From NCBI GenBank assembly GCA_024235095.1, contig JACKNC010000001.1, positions 1,959,501-2,023,500 of the forward strand: a stretch of 64,000 nucleotides of DNA. Reading direction: 5' to 3'. The notes beneath the pieces are model-generated. The model was not told the origin of the DNA and searched no databases. It saw only the letters and a list, made by a program, of their open reading frames with translations. Shown in pieces: positions 18,338-28,752 of this stretch. The position numbers and the translations under genes were made by a program. The DNA comes from Gammaproteobacteria bacterium. Its GTDB lineage: Bacteria > Pseudomonadota > Gammaproteobacteria > Competibacterales > Competibacteraceae. Each line of letters begins with the position of its first letter. Within the stretch, counting starts at the first letter, position 1.

Positions 18338-21300
18338 ATGGCTTACACCTTCACTGAAAAACGACGCATTCGTAAGGACTTCGGCAAGCGCTCCAGCATC
18401 CTTGAAGCGCCTTACCTGCTGGCCCTCCAACTGGATTCCTATCGCGAGTTTCTGCAAGCCGAAAAGCCACCAGGCGAACGCCGCGAAATCGGCCTGCATG
18501 CCGCCTTGCGCTCAGTGTTCCCGATTGTCAGTTATTCGGGTAATGCACAGCTGGACTATGTCAGTTACCGACTGGGCGAACCGAACTTTGACGTGCGTGA
18601 ATGTCAGCTGCGCGGGCAAACCTACGCGGCGCCATTGCGGGTGCGCTTGCGGCTGGTGCTGATGGACAAAGACGCCGAAGTCGGGGCCTCCAAGATCAAG
18701 GATATCCGCGAAAATGAAGTCTATATGGGCGAGTTGCCGCTAATGACCGATAACGGCACCTTCGTCATCAATGGAACTGAGCGGGTGGTCGTTTCTCAGT
18801 TGCACCGTTCGCCAGGCGTGTTCTTCGATCACGATAAAGGCAAGACCCACTCTTCGGGCAAGCTGTTGTTCTCGGCGCGGATCATTCCCTACCGAGGCTC
18901 CTGGCTGGATTTTGAATTCGATGTCAAGGATGTGCTGTTTGCCCGTATTGACCGCCGTCGCAAATTGCCGGTGACCATCCTGCTGCGAGCGCTGTTTGAC
19001 GAACTGAATCCTAACGACGCGCAAGCGCGCAGCGTCAACGAGCAGATTCTCGACATTTTCTTTGACACTAATACAGTGCGGATCGCCGACGAGCAGTTCA
19101 CTCTGGAATTACTGCCAGAGCGTCTGCAAGGCGAGACCGCCAGTTTCGATATCGCTATTGGCGATCGGGTCATCGTGAAAACCGGCGAGCGGATCAAGGC
19201 CAAGCATGTGCGCGATCTCACCAGGGCCGGTGTAAGTAGCCTGGTAGTGCCGGTCGACTACCTGGTTGGTAGAATTTTGGCGCGCGACCTGATGGATCCC
19301 GAGACCGGCGAGGCGCTGGCAATGGCGAACGATGAACTGACCCTGGAGAAGCTGGAAAAAATCCTGAGCAGCGGCATTAGCGAATTTCAAACTCTCTATA
19401 TCAACGATGTTGATCGCGGCGCTTTTATCTCCAATACGCTGCGCGCTGACACTACCCGCACCCAATGGGACGCCCAGGTGGAAATCTATCGAATGATGCG
19501 CCCTGGCGAACCACCGACCAAGGATGCCGCGCAACGTCTGTTACATGACTTATTCTTTCTGCCGGAGCGCTATGACCTGTCCGATGTGGGACGGATGAAA
19601 TTTAACAGTCGGGTAGGTTACAACCAGACGCCGATTCCAGGTGTGCCCGTCAAGGAGCACCCGCCAGGCGTGTTGTCCATGGAAGATATCCTGGCAGTGC
19701 TGAAAACGCTGATCGACATTCGCAACGGTAAGGGCCAGGTGGATGATATTGATCATCTCGGTAACCGCCGCATTCGCTGTGTTGGCGAAATGGCTGAAAA
19801 CGTGTTCCGCATTGGTCTGGTGCGAGTGGAGCGCGCAGTTAAGGAGCGTTTGAGCCTGGCGGAGGCTGAAGGTCTGACTCCGCAGGATCTGATTAACGCC
19901 AAGCCGGTCGGTGCCGCAATCAAGGAATTTTTCGGCTCCTCGCAATTGTCGCAATTCATGGATCAGAACAACCCACTGTCTGAGGTGACCCACAAGCGGC
20001 GCATATCGGCGCTCGGGCCGGGTGGTCTGACCCGCGAGCGCGCGGGTTTTGAGGTGCGCGACGTTCACGCCACTCACTATGGCCGGGTCTGTCCGATTGA
20101 AACCCCGGAAGGACCGAATATCGGATTGATCAACTCGTTGGCGGTGTACGCCCGCACCAATGATTATGGATTTCTGGAAACGCCCTACCGGCGGGTCGAA
20201 AATGGCCGCGTCGTAGACCAGATCGATTATTTGTCGGCGATTGAGGAAGGTCAGTATGTTATTGCTCAAGCCAATGCAGCGCTGGACGCTGAAGGTCGGT
20301 TGCTTGACGATTTGGTGTCCTGCCGGCATTTGAACGAATTCGCGCTGTTCACTGTTGACCGGGTCCAGTATATGGACGTGTCGCCCAAACAGATCGTTTC
20401 AGTCGCAGCGGCGCTGATCCCGTTCCTGGAGCATGACGACGCCAACCGGGCGTTGATGGGATCCAACATGCAGCGCCAGGCGGTGCCTACCCTGCGCGCC
20501 GAAAAACCGCTAGTCGGCACCGGCATGGAGCGGATCGTAGCCCGCGATTCCGGCGTTTGCGTCATCGCCCGGCGCGGCGGCGTAGTGGATTCGGTAGACG
20601 CCGGGCGCATTGTCGTGCGGGTCAATGATAAGGAAACCGAGACCGGCGAACCGGGCGTGGACATCTATAACCTGACTAAATACACCCGCTCCAACCAGAA
20701 TACCTGCATCAATCAGCGACCGCTGGTGCAGGTGGAAGACCGGGTGGCGCGCGGCGATGTGCTGGCTGACGGTCCGTCGACCGACATGGGCGAATTAGCG
20801 CTGGGCCAGAATCTGCTGGTCGCCTTCATGCCCTGGAACGGCTACAACTTCGAAGACTCGATTCTGATCTCTGAACGAGTGGTGCAGGAGGACCGCTTCA
20901 CCACTATTCACATTGAAGAACTGTCCTGCGTCGCCCGCGACACCAAGCTGGGACCGGAAGAAATTACTGCGGACATTCCCAATGTCAGCGAAAACGCTTT
21001 GGCGCGTTTGGATGAAGCAGGCATTGTCTCCATCGGCGCAGAGGTTAAAACCGGCGATATCCTGGTCGGCAAGGTAACGCCCAAGGGCGAAACCCAATTG
21101 ACCCCGGAGGAGAAGCTACTCCGGGCGATCTTTGGCGAAAAAGCCTCGGATGTGAAGGACACATCGCTGCGCGTGCCCTCGGGGATGGATGGTACAGTGA
21201 TCGACGTGCGAGTCTTCACCCGCGATGGCGTGGAGAAGGATTCACGCGCTTTGCAGATCGAGGAAATGGAGTTAAAGCGTATCCGCAAGGATCTGAATGA

Positions 21301-22498
21301 CCAGCTGCGCATCCTGGAAGACGACCTGTATCAACGCATGGAGCGGATGCTAATTAACCAACCGGCGGAAGGCGGTCCTGGAGGTCTGCGCGGCGGAGAA
21401 TTGATTACAGTCGAGTATCTGAATGCTCTACGACGCGAGCAGTGGTTCCAAATCCGCATGCGGGCTGAGGAACTGAATGAACGCCTGGAAAGAATTAGCC
21501 AGCGATTGGATCAGCAACGCAAGGATTTTGATCAGAAGTTCGATGAAAAACGCCGTAAGCTGACCCAGGGCGACGATCTTCCACCCGGTGTTTTGAAGAT
21601 GGTCAAAGTCTATCTGGCGGTTAAGCGCCGCGTTCAACCAGGCGACAAGATGGCCGGGCGGCATGGCAACAAAGGTGTGGTGTCGATGATTGTGCCACAG
21701 GAAGATATGCCTTATCTGGAAGATGGCACGCCGGTTGATATCGTCTTGAATCCATTGGGTGTGCCATCGCGGATGAACGTGGGTCAGGTGCTGGAGACTC
21801 ACTTGGGGTGGGCAGCCAAGGGATTGGGCTTTAAAATTGGCCGGTTACTGGACGCCCAGGCGCAACTGGATAAGGTACGCGCATTTCTGGATCGCATTTA
21901 CAACCAGGTTGGCGGACAGGGCGTCGACTTTCAGCAGTTCAACGAGCAAGAGTTATTGACGCTGTGCCACAATCTGCGTGGCGGCGTACCGATTGCGACG
22001 CCGGTGTTTGATGGCGCGACCGAGCAGGAAATGCGGGAGTTACTGCGCCTTGCGGAGTTGTCGGAAACCGGCCAGACCATACTGTGCGATGGACGCACCG
22101 GTGAACCGTTCGACCGGCCCGTCACAGTGGGTTACATGTACATGCTCAAGCTGAACCATCTGGTGGACGACAAAATGCACGCCCGTTCGACCGGTCCCTA
22201 CAGTCTGGTCACCCAACAACCGCTGGGCGGCAAAGCGCAGTTCGGCGGCCAGCGTTTCGGCGAAATGGAGGTGTGGGCGCTGGAAGCATACGGCGCATCT
22301 TACACCTTGCAGGAAATGTTAACAGTCAAGTCTGACGATGTGAATGGCCGCACCAAGGTGTACAAGAACATTGTTGATGGCAACCATCGGATGGAAGCCG
22401 GGATGCCGGAGTCCTTCAACGTACTGGTTAAGGAAATCCGTTCCCTGAGCATCAATATTGACCTGGAAAACGATGTAACGTCGCCGCGCACCGAATGA
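18338..22498 (+). CDS. rpoB: DNA-directed RNA polymerase subunit beta
   Basis: Catalytic beta subunit, 1386 residues (E. coli 1342). It starts MAYTFTEKRRIRKDFGKR at 18338, preceded by AGAGGAA; an upstream in-frame ATG adds unrelated residues. Landmarks are the rifampicin region FGSSQLSQFMDQNNPLSEVTHKRR, RDVHATHYGRVCPIETPEGPN, GYNFEDSILIS and KMAGRHGNKG. The C-terminal clamp segment GGKAQFGGQRFGEMEVWALEAYGA leads into the end. The rifampicin-pocket residues visible (Q, D, H, R) are the susceptible type. rpoC follows after 11 bp. Confidence 0.98.
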   Translation: MAYTFTEKRRIRKDFGKRSSILEAPYLLALQLDSYREFLQAEKPPGERREIGLHAALRSVFPIVSYSGNAQLDYVSYRLGEPNFDVRECQLRGQTYAAPLRVRLRLVLMDKDAEVGASKIKDIRENEVYMGELPLMTDNGTFVINGTERVVVSQLHRSPGVFFDHDKGKTHSSGKLLFSARIIPYRGSWLDFEFDVKDVLFARIDRRRKLPVTILLRALFDELNPNDAQARSVNEQILDIFFDTNTVRIADEQFTLELLPERLQGETASFDIAIGDRVIVKTGERIKAKHVRDLTRAGVSSLVVPVDYLVGRILARDLMDPETGEALAMANDELTLEKLEKILSSGISEFQTLYINDVDRGAFISNTLRADTTRTQWDAQVEIYRMMRPGEPPTKDAAQRLLHDLFFLPERYDLSDVGRMKFNSRVGYNQTPIPGVPVKEHPPGVLSMEDILAVLKTLIDIRNGKGQVDDIDHLGNRRIRCVGEMAENVFRIGLVRVERAVKERLSLAEAEGLTPQDLINAKPVGAAIKEFFGSSQLSQFMDQNNPLSEVTHKRRISALGPGGLTRERAGFEVRDVHATHYGRVCPIETPEGPNIGLINSLAVYARTNDYGFLETPYRRVENGRVVDQIDYLSAIEEGQYVIAQANAALDAEGRLLDDLVSCRHLNEFALFTVDRVQYMDVSPKQIVSVAAALIPFLEHDDANRALMGSNMQRQAVPTLRAEKPLVGTGMERIVARDSGVCVIARRGGVVDSVDAGRIVVRVNDKETETGEPGVDIYNLTKYTRSNQNTCINQRPLVQVEDRVARGDVLADGPSTDMGELALGQNLLVAFMPWNGYNFEDSILISERVVQEDRFTTIHIEELSCVARDTKLGPEEITADIPNVSENALARLDEAGIVSIGAEVKTGDILVGKVTPKGETQLTPEEKLLRAIFGEKASDVKDTSLRVPSGMDGTVIDVRVFTRDGVEKDSRALQIEEMELKRIRKDLNDQLRILEDDLYQRMERMLINQPAEGGPGGLRGGELITVEYLNALRREQWFQIRMRAEELNERLERISQRLDQQRKDFDQKFDEKRRKLTQGDDLPPGVLKMVKVYLAVKRRVQPGDKMAGRHGNKGVVSMIVPQEDMPYLEDGTPVDIVLNPLGVPSRMNVGQVLETHLGWAAKGLGFKIGRLLDAQAQLDKVRAFLDRIYNQVGGQGVDFQQFNEQELLTLCHNLRGGVPIATPVFDGATEQEMRELLRLAELSETGQTILCDGRTGEPFDRPVTVGYMYMLKLNHLVDDKMHARSTGPYSLVTQQPLGGKAQFGGQRFGEMEVWALEAYGASYTLQEMLTVKSDDVNGRTKVYKNIVDGNHRMEAGMPESFNVLVKEIRSLSINIDLENDVTSPRTE

Positions 22499-22509
22499 GG
22501 TTGTGTTAA

Positions 22510-25500
22510 ATGATGATGAAAGACCTGCTGAATCCGTTCAAGACGTTCGACGAGATCGAAGATTTCGACGCTATTCGCATCGGTCTGGCTTCGCCGGAGA
22601 TGATCCGAGCCTGGAGTCGCGGCGAGGTCAAAAAACCCGAAACGATCAACTATCGGACTTTCAAGCCGGAACGCGACGGTTTGTTCTGCGCCAAGATTTT
22701 TGGCCCCACCAAGGACTATGAGTGTCTGTGCGGCAAGTACAAGCGGCTCAAGCACCGGGGCGTGGTCTGCGAGAAGTGCGGGGTGGAGGTGACGCTGGCC
22801 AAGGTGCGGCGCGAGCGCATGGGCCATATCGAACTGGCCAGTCCGGTTGCCCACATCTGGTTTTTGAAGTCGCTCCCCTCGCGAATTGGCCTGCTGCTGG
22901 ACATGACGCTGCGCGACATCGAACGGGTATTGTACTTTGAATCTTATGTCGTTATCGATCCAGGCATGACTCCGCTGGAGCGGGGTGGCCTGTTGACTGA
23001 CGAACAATACCTGGAGGTCGTTGAGCAACATGGCGATGAGTTTGATGCGCGAATGGGCGCCGAGGCTGTCCATCAACTGTTGCATGATCTGGATTTAAAG
23101 CAGCTCGTCACGCAATTGCGCCAGGAAATCCTGGAGTGCAGCTCCGAAACCAAACTCAAGCGACTATCCAAGCGGCTCAAACTGGTGGAATCGTTTCTGA
23201 ATTCTGGAAACAAGCCAGAGTGGATGGTGTTAACGGTATTGCCCGTGTTGCCGCCCGATTTGCGGCCCCTAGTGCCGCTAGACGGTGGCCGGTTCGCGAC
23301 CTCCGATCTTAACGATCTGTACCGGCGGGTGATCAACCGTAATAACCGGCTCAAACGTTTGCTGGAGTTAGCGGCCCCGGACATTATTGTCCGCAACGAG
23401 AAGCGCATGTTGCAGGAATCGGTGGATTCCCTGCTGGACAACGGGCGGCGCGGCCGGGCTATCACGGGTAGCAACAAGCGGCCCTTGAAGTCGCTGGCGG
23501 ACATGATCAAGGGCAAGCAGGGCCGGTTCCGGCAGAATCTGCTCGGCAAGCGGGTGGACTACTCTGGACGGTCGGTGATCGTGGTTGGTCCCACCTTGCG
23601 CCTGCACCAGTGCGGGTTGCCGAAAAAGATGGCGCTGGAATTGTTCAAGCCCTTCATCTTCAGCAAACTGCAATTCAAAGGTCTATCCACGACCATTAAA
23701 GCCGCCAAGAAGATGGTCGAACGCGAGGAGCCGGCGGTTTGGGATATCCTTGAAGAGGTGATCCGTGAGCATCCGGTGTTGCTGAATCGCGCTCCGACCT
23801 TGCACCGGTTAGGCATTCAGGCGTTTGAGCCGACCTTGATCGAAGGCAAGGCGATCCAGTTACATCCTCTGGTCTGCACCGCATTCAACGCCGATTTTGA
23901 CGGCGACCAGATGGCGGTGCATGTCCCGTTGTCCATCGAGGCGCAACTCGAAGGGCGAGCGCTGATGATGTCGACCAACAACATCCTTAGCCCGGCGAAT
24001 GGCGATCCGATTATCGTACCTTCGCAGGATGTGGTGTTAGGTTTGTACTATCTGACCCGGGAGCGGATCAATGTTCAGGGTGAAGGCATGGTGTTCACTG
24101 ATCTCCAGGAGGTGCATCGCGCCTATGAAAATCCTGATCCAAACCAGCGCATTAACCTCCATGCCCGCATCGAGGTGCGTTTACCACGGGAAGAAATCGA
24201 TGAGAAGGGCCAACTCCGTACGGTTTGGCAACGGGTAAAGACCACTGTAGGCCGCGCTTTGCTATCGGATATCATGCCGCAAGGCCTGCCGTTTGATCTG
24301 GTCAATAAGACATTGAAGAAGAAGGAGGTTTCCCGGCTGATCAATGAATGCTATCGCCGTCTGGGCCTCAAGGATACGGTGATCTTCGCTGACCAGTTGA
24401 TGTACACCGGTTTTTATTACGCGACCCGTTCAGGTTCCTCGATCGGCTTCGAAGATTTCAAGATTCCTAAGGAAAAAAACCGCTTGCTGGAAGAGGCCGA
24501 AAAAACTGTTAAGGAAGTCAATAACCAGTATAAAGATGGGTTGGTGACCAAGGGCGAGCTGCATAACAAAGTAGTGGATATCTGGTCGCGCACCAATGAC
24601 CAGGTCGCCAATGAAATGATGAAGAACCTGCGGGTTGAGCAAGTCACTAACCGAGAAGGAAAAATTGAAGAGCAGGATTCGTTCAACGCGGTGTTTATGA
24701 TGGCCGATTCCGGCGCCCGCGGCTCGGCGGCGCAGATTCGTCAATTGGCCGGGATGCGCGGACTGATGGCCAAGCCATCGGGCGAGATCATCGAAACGCC
24801 GATCAAGGCCAATTTCCGGGAAGGTCTCAGTGTGCTGGAGTACTTTATTTCCACGCACGGCGCGCGTAAAGGCTTGGCGGATACGGCGCTCAAAACCGCT
24901 AACTCCGGCTATCTGACCCGGCGTTTGGTAGATGTCGCGCAGGATTTGGTGGTTACCGAACCCGATTGTGGCGCGGATCAGGGGATCTGGATGGTGCCTG
25001 TCATCGAGGAAGGCGATGTCAAGGAACCCCTGCATGACCGGGTGTTGGGACGGACTGTGGCGCAGGATGTGTTTCTTCCAGGCAGCGAGGAAATCGCTAT
25101 TCCCGCCGGTACGCTGCTGGACGAGAAATGGGTCGAGAAGCTGGATCAATGGGGTATTGACCGCATCATGGTGCGCTCGGCGATTACCTGCCAAACCCGT
25201 TATGGCGTGTGTTCCGCCTGTTATGGTCGGGATCTGGCGCGCGGCCACCGGGTCAACAGCGGTGAGGCGGTGGGCGTCATTGCTGCTCAATCCATCGGTG
25301 AACCTGGCACTCAGTTGACCATGCGCACCTTCCATATCGGCGGCGCGGCGTCCCGAACCACGGTCGTCAACAGCGTCCAGGCCAAGTTTGGCGGGGTTGT
25401 GCGGTTACATAACATGAAGGTGGTGCGTCGCCAGGATGGCCATTTAATCGCTGTTTCCCGTTCGGGCGAAATTACCCTGGCTGATGAACACGGTCGCGAG

Positions 25501-26775
25501 CGTGAGCGCTACAAAGTCCCGTATGGCGCGGAACTGTCTGCCGAGGACGCCAGCACGGTTGATGCGGGCCAGGTGATCGCCCGCTGGGATCCCTACACTC
25601 ATCCGATCGTGACCGAGGTCGCCGGCTTCGTGCGTTTCGCCGAGTTCGAGGAAGGAATCACTGTCCAGCGGCATGCCGACGAAATGACCGGGCTTTCCAG
25701 CCTGGTGATCATGGATCCCAAGCAGCGCGGCGCTTTGGGCAAGGACAAACGACCAATGGTGCGATTGCTGGATGAATATGGCAACGATCTCTTCATCCCG
25801 GGCACCAGTACCCTGGCGCAGTATCCCTTGCCTGCTGGCGCTATTGTTAATTTGGCGGATGGTGACGAAGTGGCCATTGGTGATGTCGTTGCCCGTATTC
25901 CGCAAGAATCTTCCAAGACCCGCGACATTACCGGCGGTCTGCCCCGCGTCGCCGATCTGTTTGAGGCGCGCAAGCCCAAGGAACCAGCGATTCTGGCGGA
26001 GAAATCCGGCATTATCGAATTCGGCAAGGAAACCAAGGGTAAACAGCGTTTAATAATCCGCGGTAAAGGTGGCGAAGAACTTTTTAACGAATTATTTCCA
26101 AAGTGGCGGCAAGTCAATGTGTTTGATGGCGAATACGTCGAACAGGGTGAAATGATCGCTGACGGCGAACCGAATCCGCATGATATCCTGCGCTTGTTAG
26201 GTGTGCAGGAACTGGCTGCTTACCTGACCAAGGAAATTCAGGATGTGTACCGGGTGCAAGGCGTCAAGATCAACGACAAGCATATCGAAGTCATTGTTCG
26301 CCAAATGCTGCGCAAAGTGGAAATCATCGATTCAGGAGACACTTCCTTCATCAAGGGCGAGCAGGTCGAGCGCCCCCGGGTGCTGGAGGAAAACGACCGG
26401 GCGCAAGCCGAGGGTCGCCAGCCCGTGCGTTATCAGCCGATTCTACTCGGTATCACTAAAGCCTCACTGGCTACCGAATCGTTTATTTCCGCAGCCTCGT
26501 TCCAGGAAACCACCCGCGTCCTTACCGAAGCAGCGGTGCGTGGCTTGCGCGATGATCTGCGTGGATTGAAGGAAAATGTGATTGTCGGTCGACTGATCCC
26601 GGCAGGCACCGGGTTGGCGTATCACTTGCAACGGCGTGAGAATTGGGTGCCCAGTCGGCCAACGGTTCATGCGAGTCATGTATTTGACACCAGCAGCGAA
26701 CCCGAAGTGAAAGTGGCCGTCGAGGATAAGGATGATGACGACAGTGGTTCAGAGACTGGGGAAAGTAGCGAGTAG
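22510..26775 (+). CDS. rpoC: DNA-directed RNA polymerase subunit beta'
   Basis: Catalytic beta' subunit, 1421 residues. The N-terminal zinc ribbon CLCGKYKRLKHRGVVCEKCG, the active-site Mg motif NADFDGDQMAVH, the bridge helix and trigger loop (ADSGARGSAAQIRQLAGMRGLM), and the second zinc site CQTRYGVCSACYGRDLARG are all present. It ends in an acidic tail (EDKDDDDSGSETGESSE). Three consecutive ATG codons stand at 22510, 22513 and 22516; TGAGG lies 9 bp before the first. Confidence 0.98.
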   Translation: MMMKDLLNPFKTFDEIEDFDAIRIGLASPEMIRAWSRGEVKKPETINYRTFKPERDGLFCAKIFGPTKDYECLCGKYKRLKHRGVVCEKCGVEVTLAKVRRERMGHIELASPVAHIWFLKSLPSRIGLLLDMTLRDIERVLYFESYVVIDPGMTPLERGGLLTDEQYLEVVEQHGDEFDARMGAEAVHQLLHDLDLKQLVTQLRQEILECSSETKLKRLSKRLKLVESFLNSGNKPEWMVLTVLPVLPPDLRPLVPLDGGRFATSDLNDLYRRVINRNNRLKRLLELAAPDIIVRNEKRMLQESVDSLLDNGRRGRAITGSNKRPLKSLADMIKGKQGRFRQNLLGKRVDYSGRSVIVVGPTLRLHQCGLPKKMALELFKPFIFSKLQFKGLSTTIKAAKKMVEREEPAVWDILEEVIREHPVLLNRAPTLHRLGIQAFEPTLIEGKAIQLHPLVCTAFNADFDGDQMAVHVPLSIEAQLEGRALMMSTNNILSPANGDPIIVPSQDVVLGLYYLTRERINVQGEGMVFTDLQEVHRAYENPDPNQRINLHARIEVRLPREEIDEKGQLRTVWQRVKTTVGRALLSDIMPQGLPFDLVNKTLKKKEVSRLINECYRRLGLKDTVIFADQLMYTGFYYATRSGSSIGFEDFKIPKEKNRLLEEAEKTVKEVNNQYKDGLVTKGELHNKVVDIWSRTNDQVANEMMKNLRVEQVTNREGKIEEQDSFNAVFMMADSGARGSAAQIRQLAGMRGLMAKPSGEIIETPIKANFREGLSVLEYFISTHGARKGLADTALKTANSGYLTRRLVDVAQDLVVTEPDCGADQGIWMVPVIEEGDVKEPLHDRVLGRTVAQDVFLPGSEEIAIPAGTLLDEKWVEKLDQWGIDRIMVRSAITCQTRYGVCSACYGRDLARGHRVNSGEAVGVIAAQSIGEPGTQLTMRTFHIGGAASRTTVVNSVQAKFGGVVRLHNMKVVRRQDGHLIAVSRSGEITLADEHGRERERYKVPYGAELSAEDASTVDAGQVIARWDPYTHPIVTEVAGFVRFAEFEEGITVQRHADEMTGLSSLVIMDPKQRGALGKDKRPMVRLLDEYGNDLFIPGTSTLAQYPLPAGAIVNLADGDEVAIGDVVARIPQESSKTRDITGGLPRVADLFEARKPKEPAILAEKSGIIEFGKETKGKQRLIIRGKGGEELFNELFPKWRQVNVFDGEYVEQGEMIADGEPNPHDILRLLGVQELAAYLTKEIQDVYRVQGVKINDKHIEVIVRQMLRKVEIIDSGDTSFIKGEQVERPRVLEENDRAQAEGRQPVRYQPILLGITKASLATESFISAASFQETTRVLTEAAVRGLRDDLRGLKENVIVGRLIPAGTGLAYHLQRRENWVPSRPTVHASHVFDTSSEPEVKVAVEDKDDDDSGSETGESSE

Positions 26776-26857
26776 CAAGTAGCGGGTAGCGGGTGTTAAG
26801 TGGTGATTAATCGGCTGCTTCCCGCTCCCCTCTCCCTGCTTTCAGACTTCTGCCTCC

Positions 26858-27742
26858 ATGACCATTCTGCTGGAAACTCATCGCCTGGTCAAGCATTTTC
26901 GCGGCGTCCAAGCGGTGGATGGCATTGATTTGGCTATTCCATCCGGTTGCTGCTTTGGCCTACTAGGACCCAACGGAGCTGGCAAGACCACCACAGTTGA
27001 AATGCTGGAAGGCATCCAGACGCCGACTAGCGGCATGGTTCATTATCGAGGAGAACCCCTGGGGCCGCGCTTTCGCCAGGACATCGGCATCATGTTCCAG
27101 TCCACCGCCTTGCAGGATCATGTCACCGGACGGGAAAATCTGTGGATGTTCGGTCAGTTCTATCCCCGTTGCCTGCCCATCGCGGAATTGACCGAAACCT
27201 GCGCCCTGGGCGAATTTCTCGACCGTGACACGCGCAAACTGTCCGGTGGCCAGCGCCAGCGGCTGTTGTTGGCCATTGCCCTGGTCAATGATCCGGATCT
27301 GCTGTTTTTGGACGAGCCGACGACCGGTCTGGACCCGCAGGCCCGGCGCAATTTTTGGGAGCTGATTCATCGCATCAAGGCGCGTGGCAAGACCGTCCTG
27401 CTCACTACCCATTATATGGAAGAGGCTTATCATCTGTGTGATGAAATCGCTATCATGGATCATGGGCGCATCATCGCCCAGGGAACGCCCCAGGCATTAT
27501 TAGCGGCGCATTTCGACGATGTCGTCTTGCAATTGCCGTTGGCCGATTTTGCCAACCCGGCGCCGTTATCCGCACATACCGTGATCCAGGGCCGGGACGC
27601 TGTGGAAATCCTCACCCGCGATGTTAACGCTGCGATTGAGGAACTCCTGGAGCGGAATATCTCCCTGGCGCGGCTGCAAATTCGTCCACGCACCTTGGAA
27701 GATCTGTTCCTGGAATTGACCGGCAGGGAACTGCGCTCATGA
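26858..27742 (+). CDS. ABC-2 type transporter, ATP-binding protein (NodI/DrrA-like)
   Basis: ATPase of an exporter. 294 residues with Walker A GPNGAGKTTTVEM (about 37-49), Q-loop FQSTALQDH, signature LSGGQRQRLLLA, Walker B LLFLDEPTTGLDP and the switch His in LLTTHYMEEAYHLCDE. The C-terminal 80 residues form the regulatory extension of the DrrA/NodI type. It overlaps the permease start by 4 bp. The substrate cannot be deduced. Confidence 0.92.
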   Translation: MTILLETHRLVKHFRGVQAVDGIDLAIPSGCCFGLLGPNGAGKTTTVEMLEGIQTPTSGMVHYRGEPLGPRFRQDIGIMFQSTALQDHVTGRENLWMFGQFYPRCLPIAELTETCALGEFLDRDTRKLSGGQRQRLLLAIALVNDPDLLFLDEPTTGLDPQARRNFWELIHRIKARGKTVLLTTHYMEEAYHLCDEIAIMDHGRIIAQGTPQALLAAHFDDVVLQLPLADFANPAPLSAHTVIQGRDAVEILTRDVNAAIEELLERNISLARLQIRPRTLEDLFLELTGRELRS

Positions 27743-28752
27743 ACTGGCGACGGTTCTGGGCAGTGCTGATCTGCCGTAACCGGGAATTCCTGCGCGACCG
27801 CTCAACGCTGACCTGGAATCTGCTGTTCCCTGTGTCTCTGATCGCCGGTTTTGCGTTCGCTTTTTCCGGGCCAGGTTTGGATCTTTATAAAGTGGGGGTG
27901 CTGGGCGACACCGGCGTCGGTCGGGATAGCGCCTTTTTCAGCACACGCTATATTGATTTCATTCCAATCCATGACCTGCCGGTCGCCTTGCGAAAAGTCG
28001 AGCGTCATCAACTCGACATGCTGATCGATCCTGCCGAGCGACGCTACTGGATTAATGACCAAGCGCCCAAGGGCTATGTATTGGAACGGGTACTGCGCGG
28101 AGCGGACGTTGCGGCAGCTCCCGTTTTCAGCAAGCAGACGGTCAGTGGTCGCGGCATCCGCTATGTGGACTGGGTGATGCCCGGTGTGCTGGCGATGAAC
28201 ATGATGTTCGGTTGCCTGTTTGGAGTGGGTTACGTGATCGTCCGTTACCGCAAAAACGGGATGCTTAAACGGTTGAAAGCGACACCGCTAACGCCACTGG
28301 AATTTTTGACAGCCCAAGTCGTATCAAGACTCGGGCTGACCCTAACGACAACGGCCATTGTGTTCGTTGGGACTGATTGGTTCATTGGCTTTCCTATGCA
28401 TGGTTCGTATCTTGATCTGTTCATTGTGTTCGCAGTCGGGGCAATCAGTCTGATCAGTCTGGGACTGATCGTTGCGGCGCGCACCACGAGCGAGGAACTG
28501 GCCGCAGGGTTGTTGAACCTCCTCAGTTGGCCGATGACTTTTCTGTCCGGGGTGTGGTTTTCGCTGGAAGGGGTCCATCCCTTTCTGCAACAGTGCGCGC
28601 AATTGGCGCCGCTGACTCATATCATCGACGCCGCCCGGGCTATCATGCTGGATGGCGCCGGGATGGCCGATATTTCTGGTCACCTGCTGGCGCTGACTGT
28701 GATGAGTGTGGGGTTCATGGCGGTAGGCGCGCGGCTGTTTCACTGGGAATGA
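27739..28752 (+). CDS. ABC-2 type transporter permease
   Basis: Membrane partner of the preceding ATPase. 337 residues: one N-terminal helix (LLFPVSLIAGFAFAFS), a soluble periplasmic-type segment to about residue 140, then five helices, with the ABC-2 signature LLNLLSWPMTFLSGVWFSLEGVHPFLQ. Its 3' end overlaps the convergent hoxH by 13 bp, so neither has its own intergenic terminator. Confidence 0.9.
   Translation: MNWRRFWAVLICRNREFLRDRSTLTWNLLFPVSLIAGFAFAFSGPGLDLYKVGVLGDTGVGRDSAFFSTRYIDFIPIHDLPVALRKVERHQLDMLIDPAERRYWINDQAPKGYVLERVLRGADVAAAPVFSKQTVSGRGIRYVDWVMPGVLAMNMMFGCLFGVGYVIVRYRKNGMLKRLKATPLTPLEFLTAQVVSRLGLTLTTTAIVFVGTDWFIGFPMHGSYLDLFIVFAVGAISLISLGLIVAARTTSEELAAGLLNLLSWPMTFLSGVWFSLEGVHPFLQQCAQLAPLTHIIDAARAIMLDGAGMADISGHLLALTVMSVGFMAVGARLFHWE

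Noticed and set aside
26764..26792. Short AGTAGCGGGT-type direct repeats after rpoC
   Set aside because: Only three or four imperfect 9-bp units, no symmetry or associated gene; likely chance or slippage.
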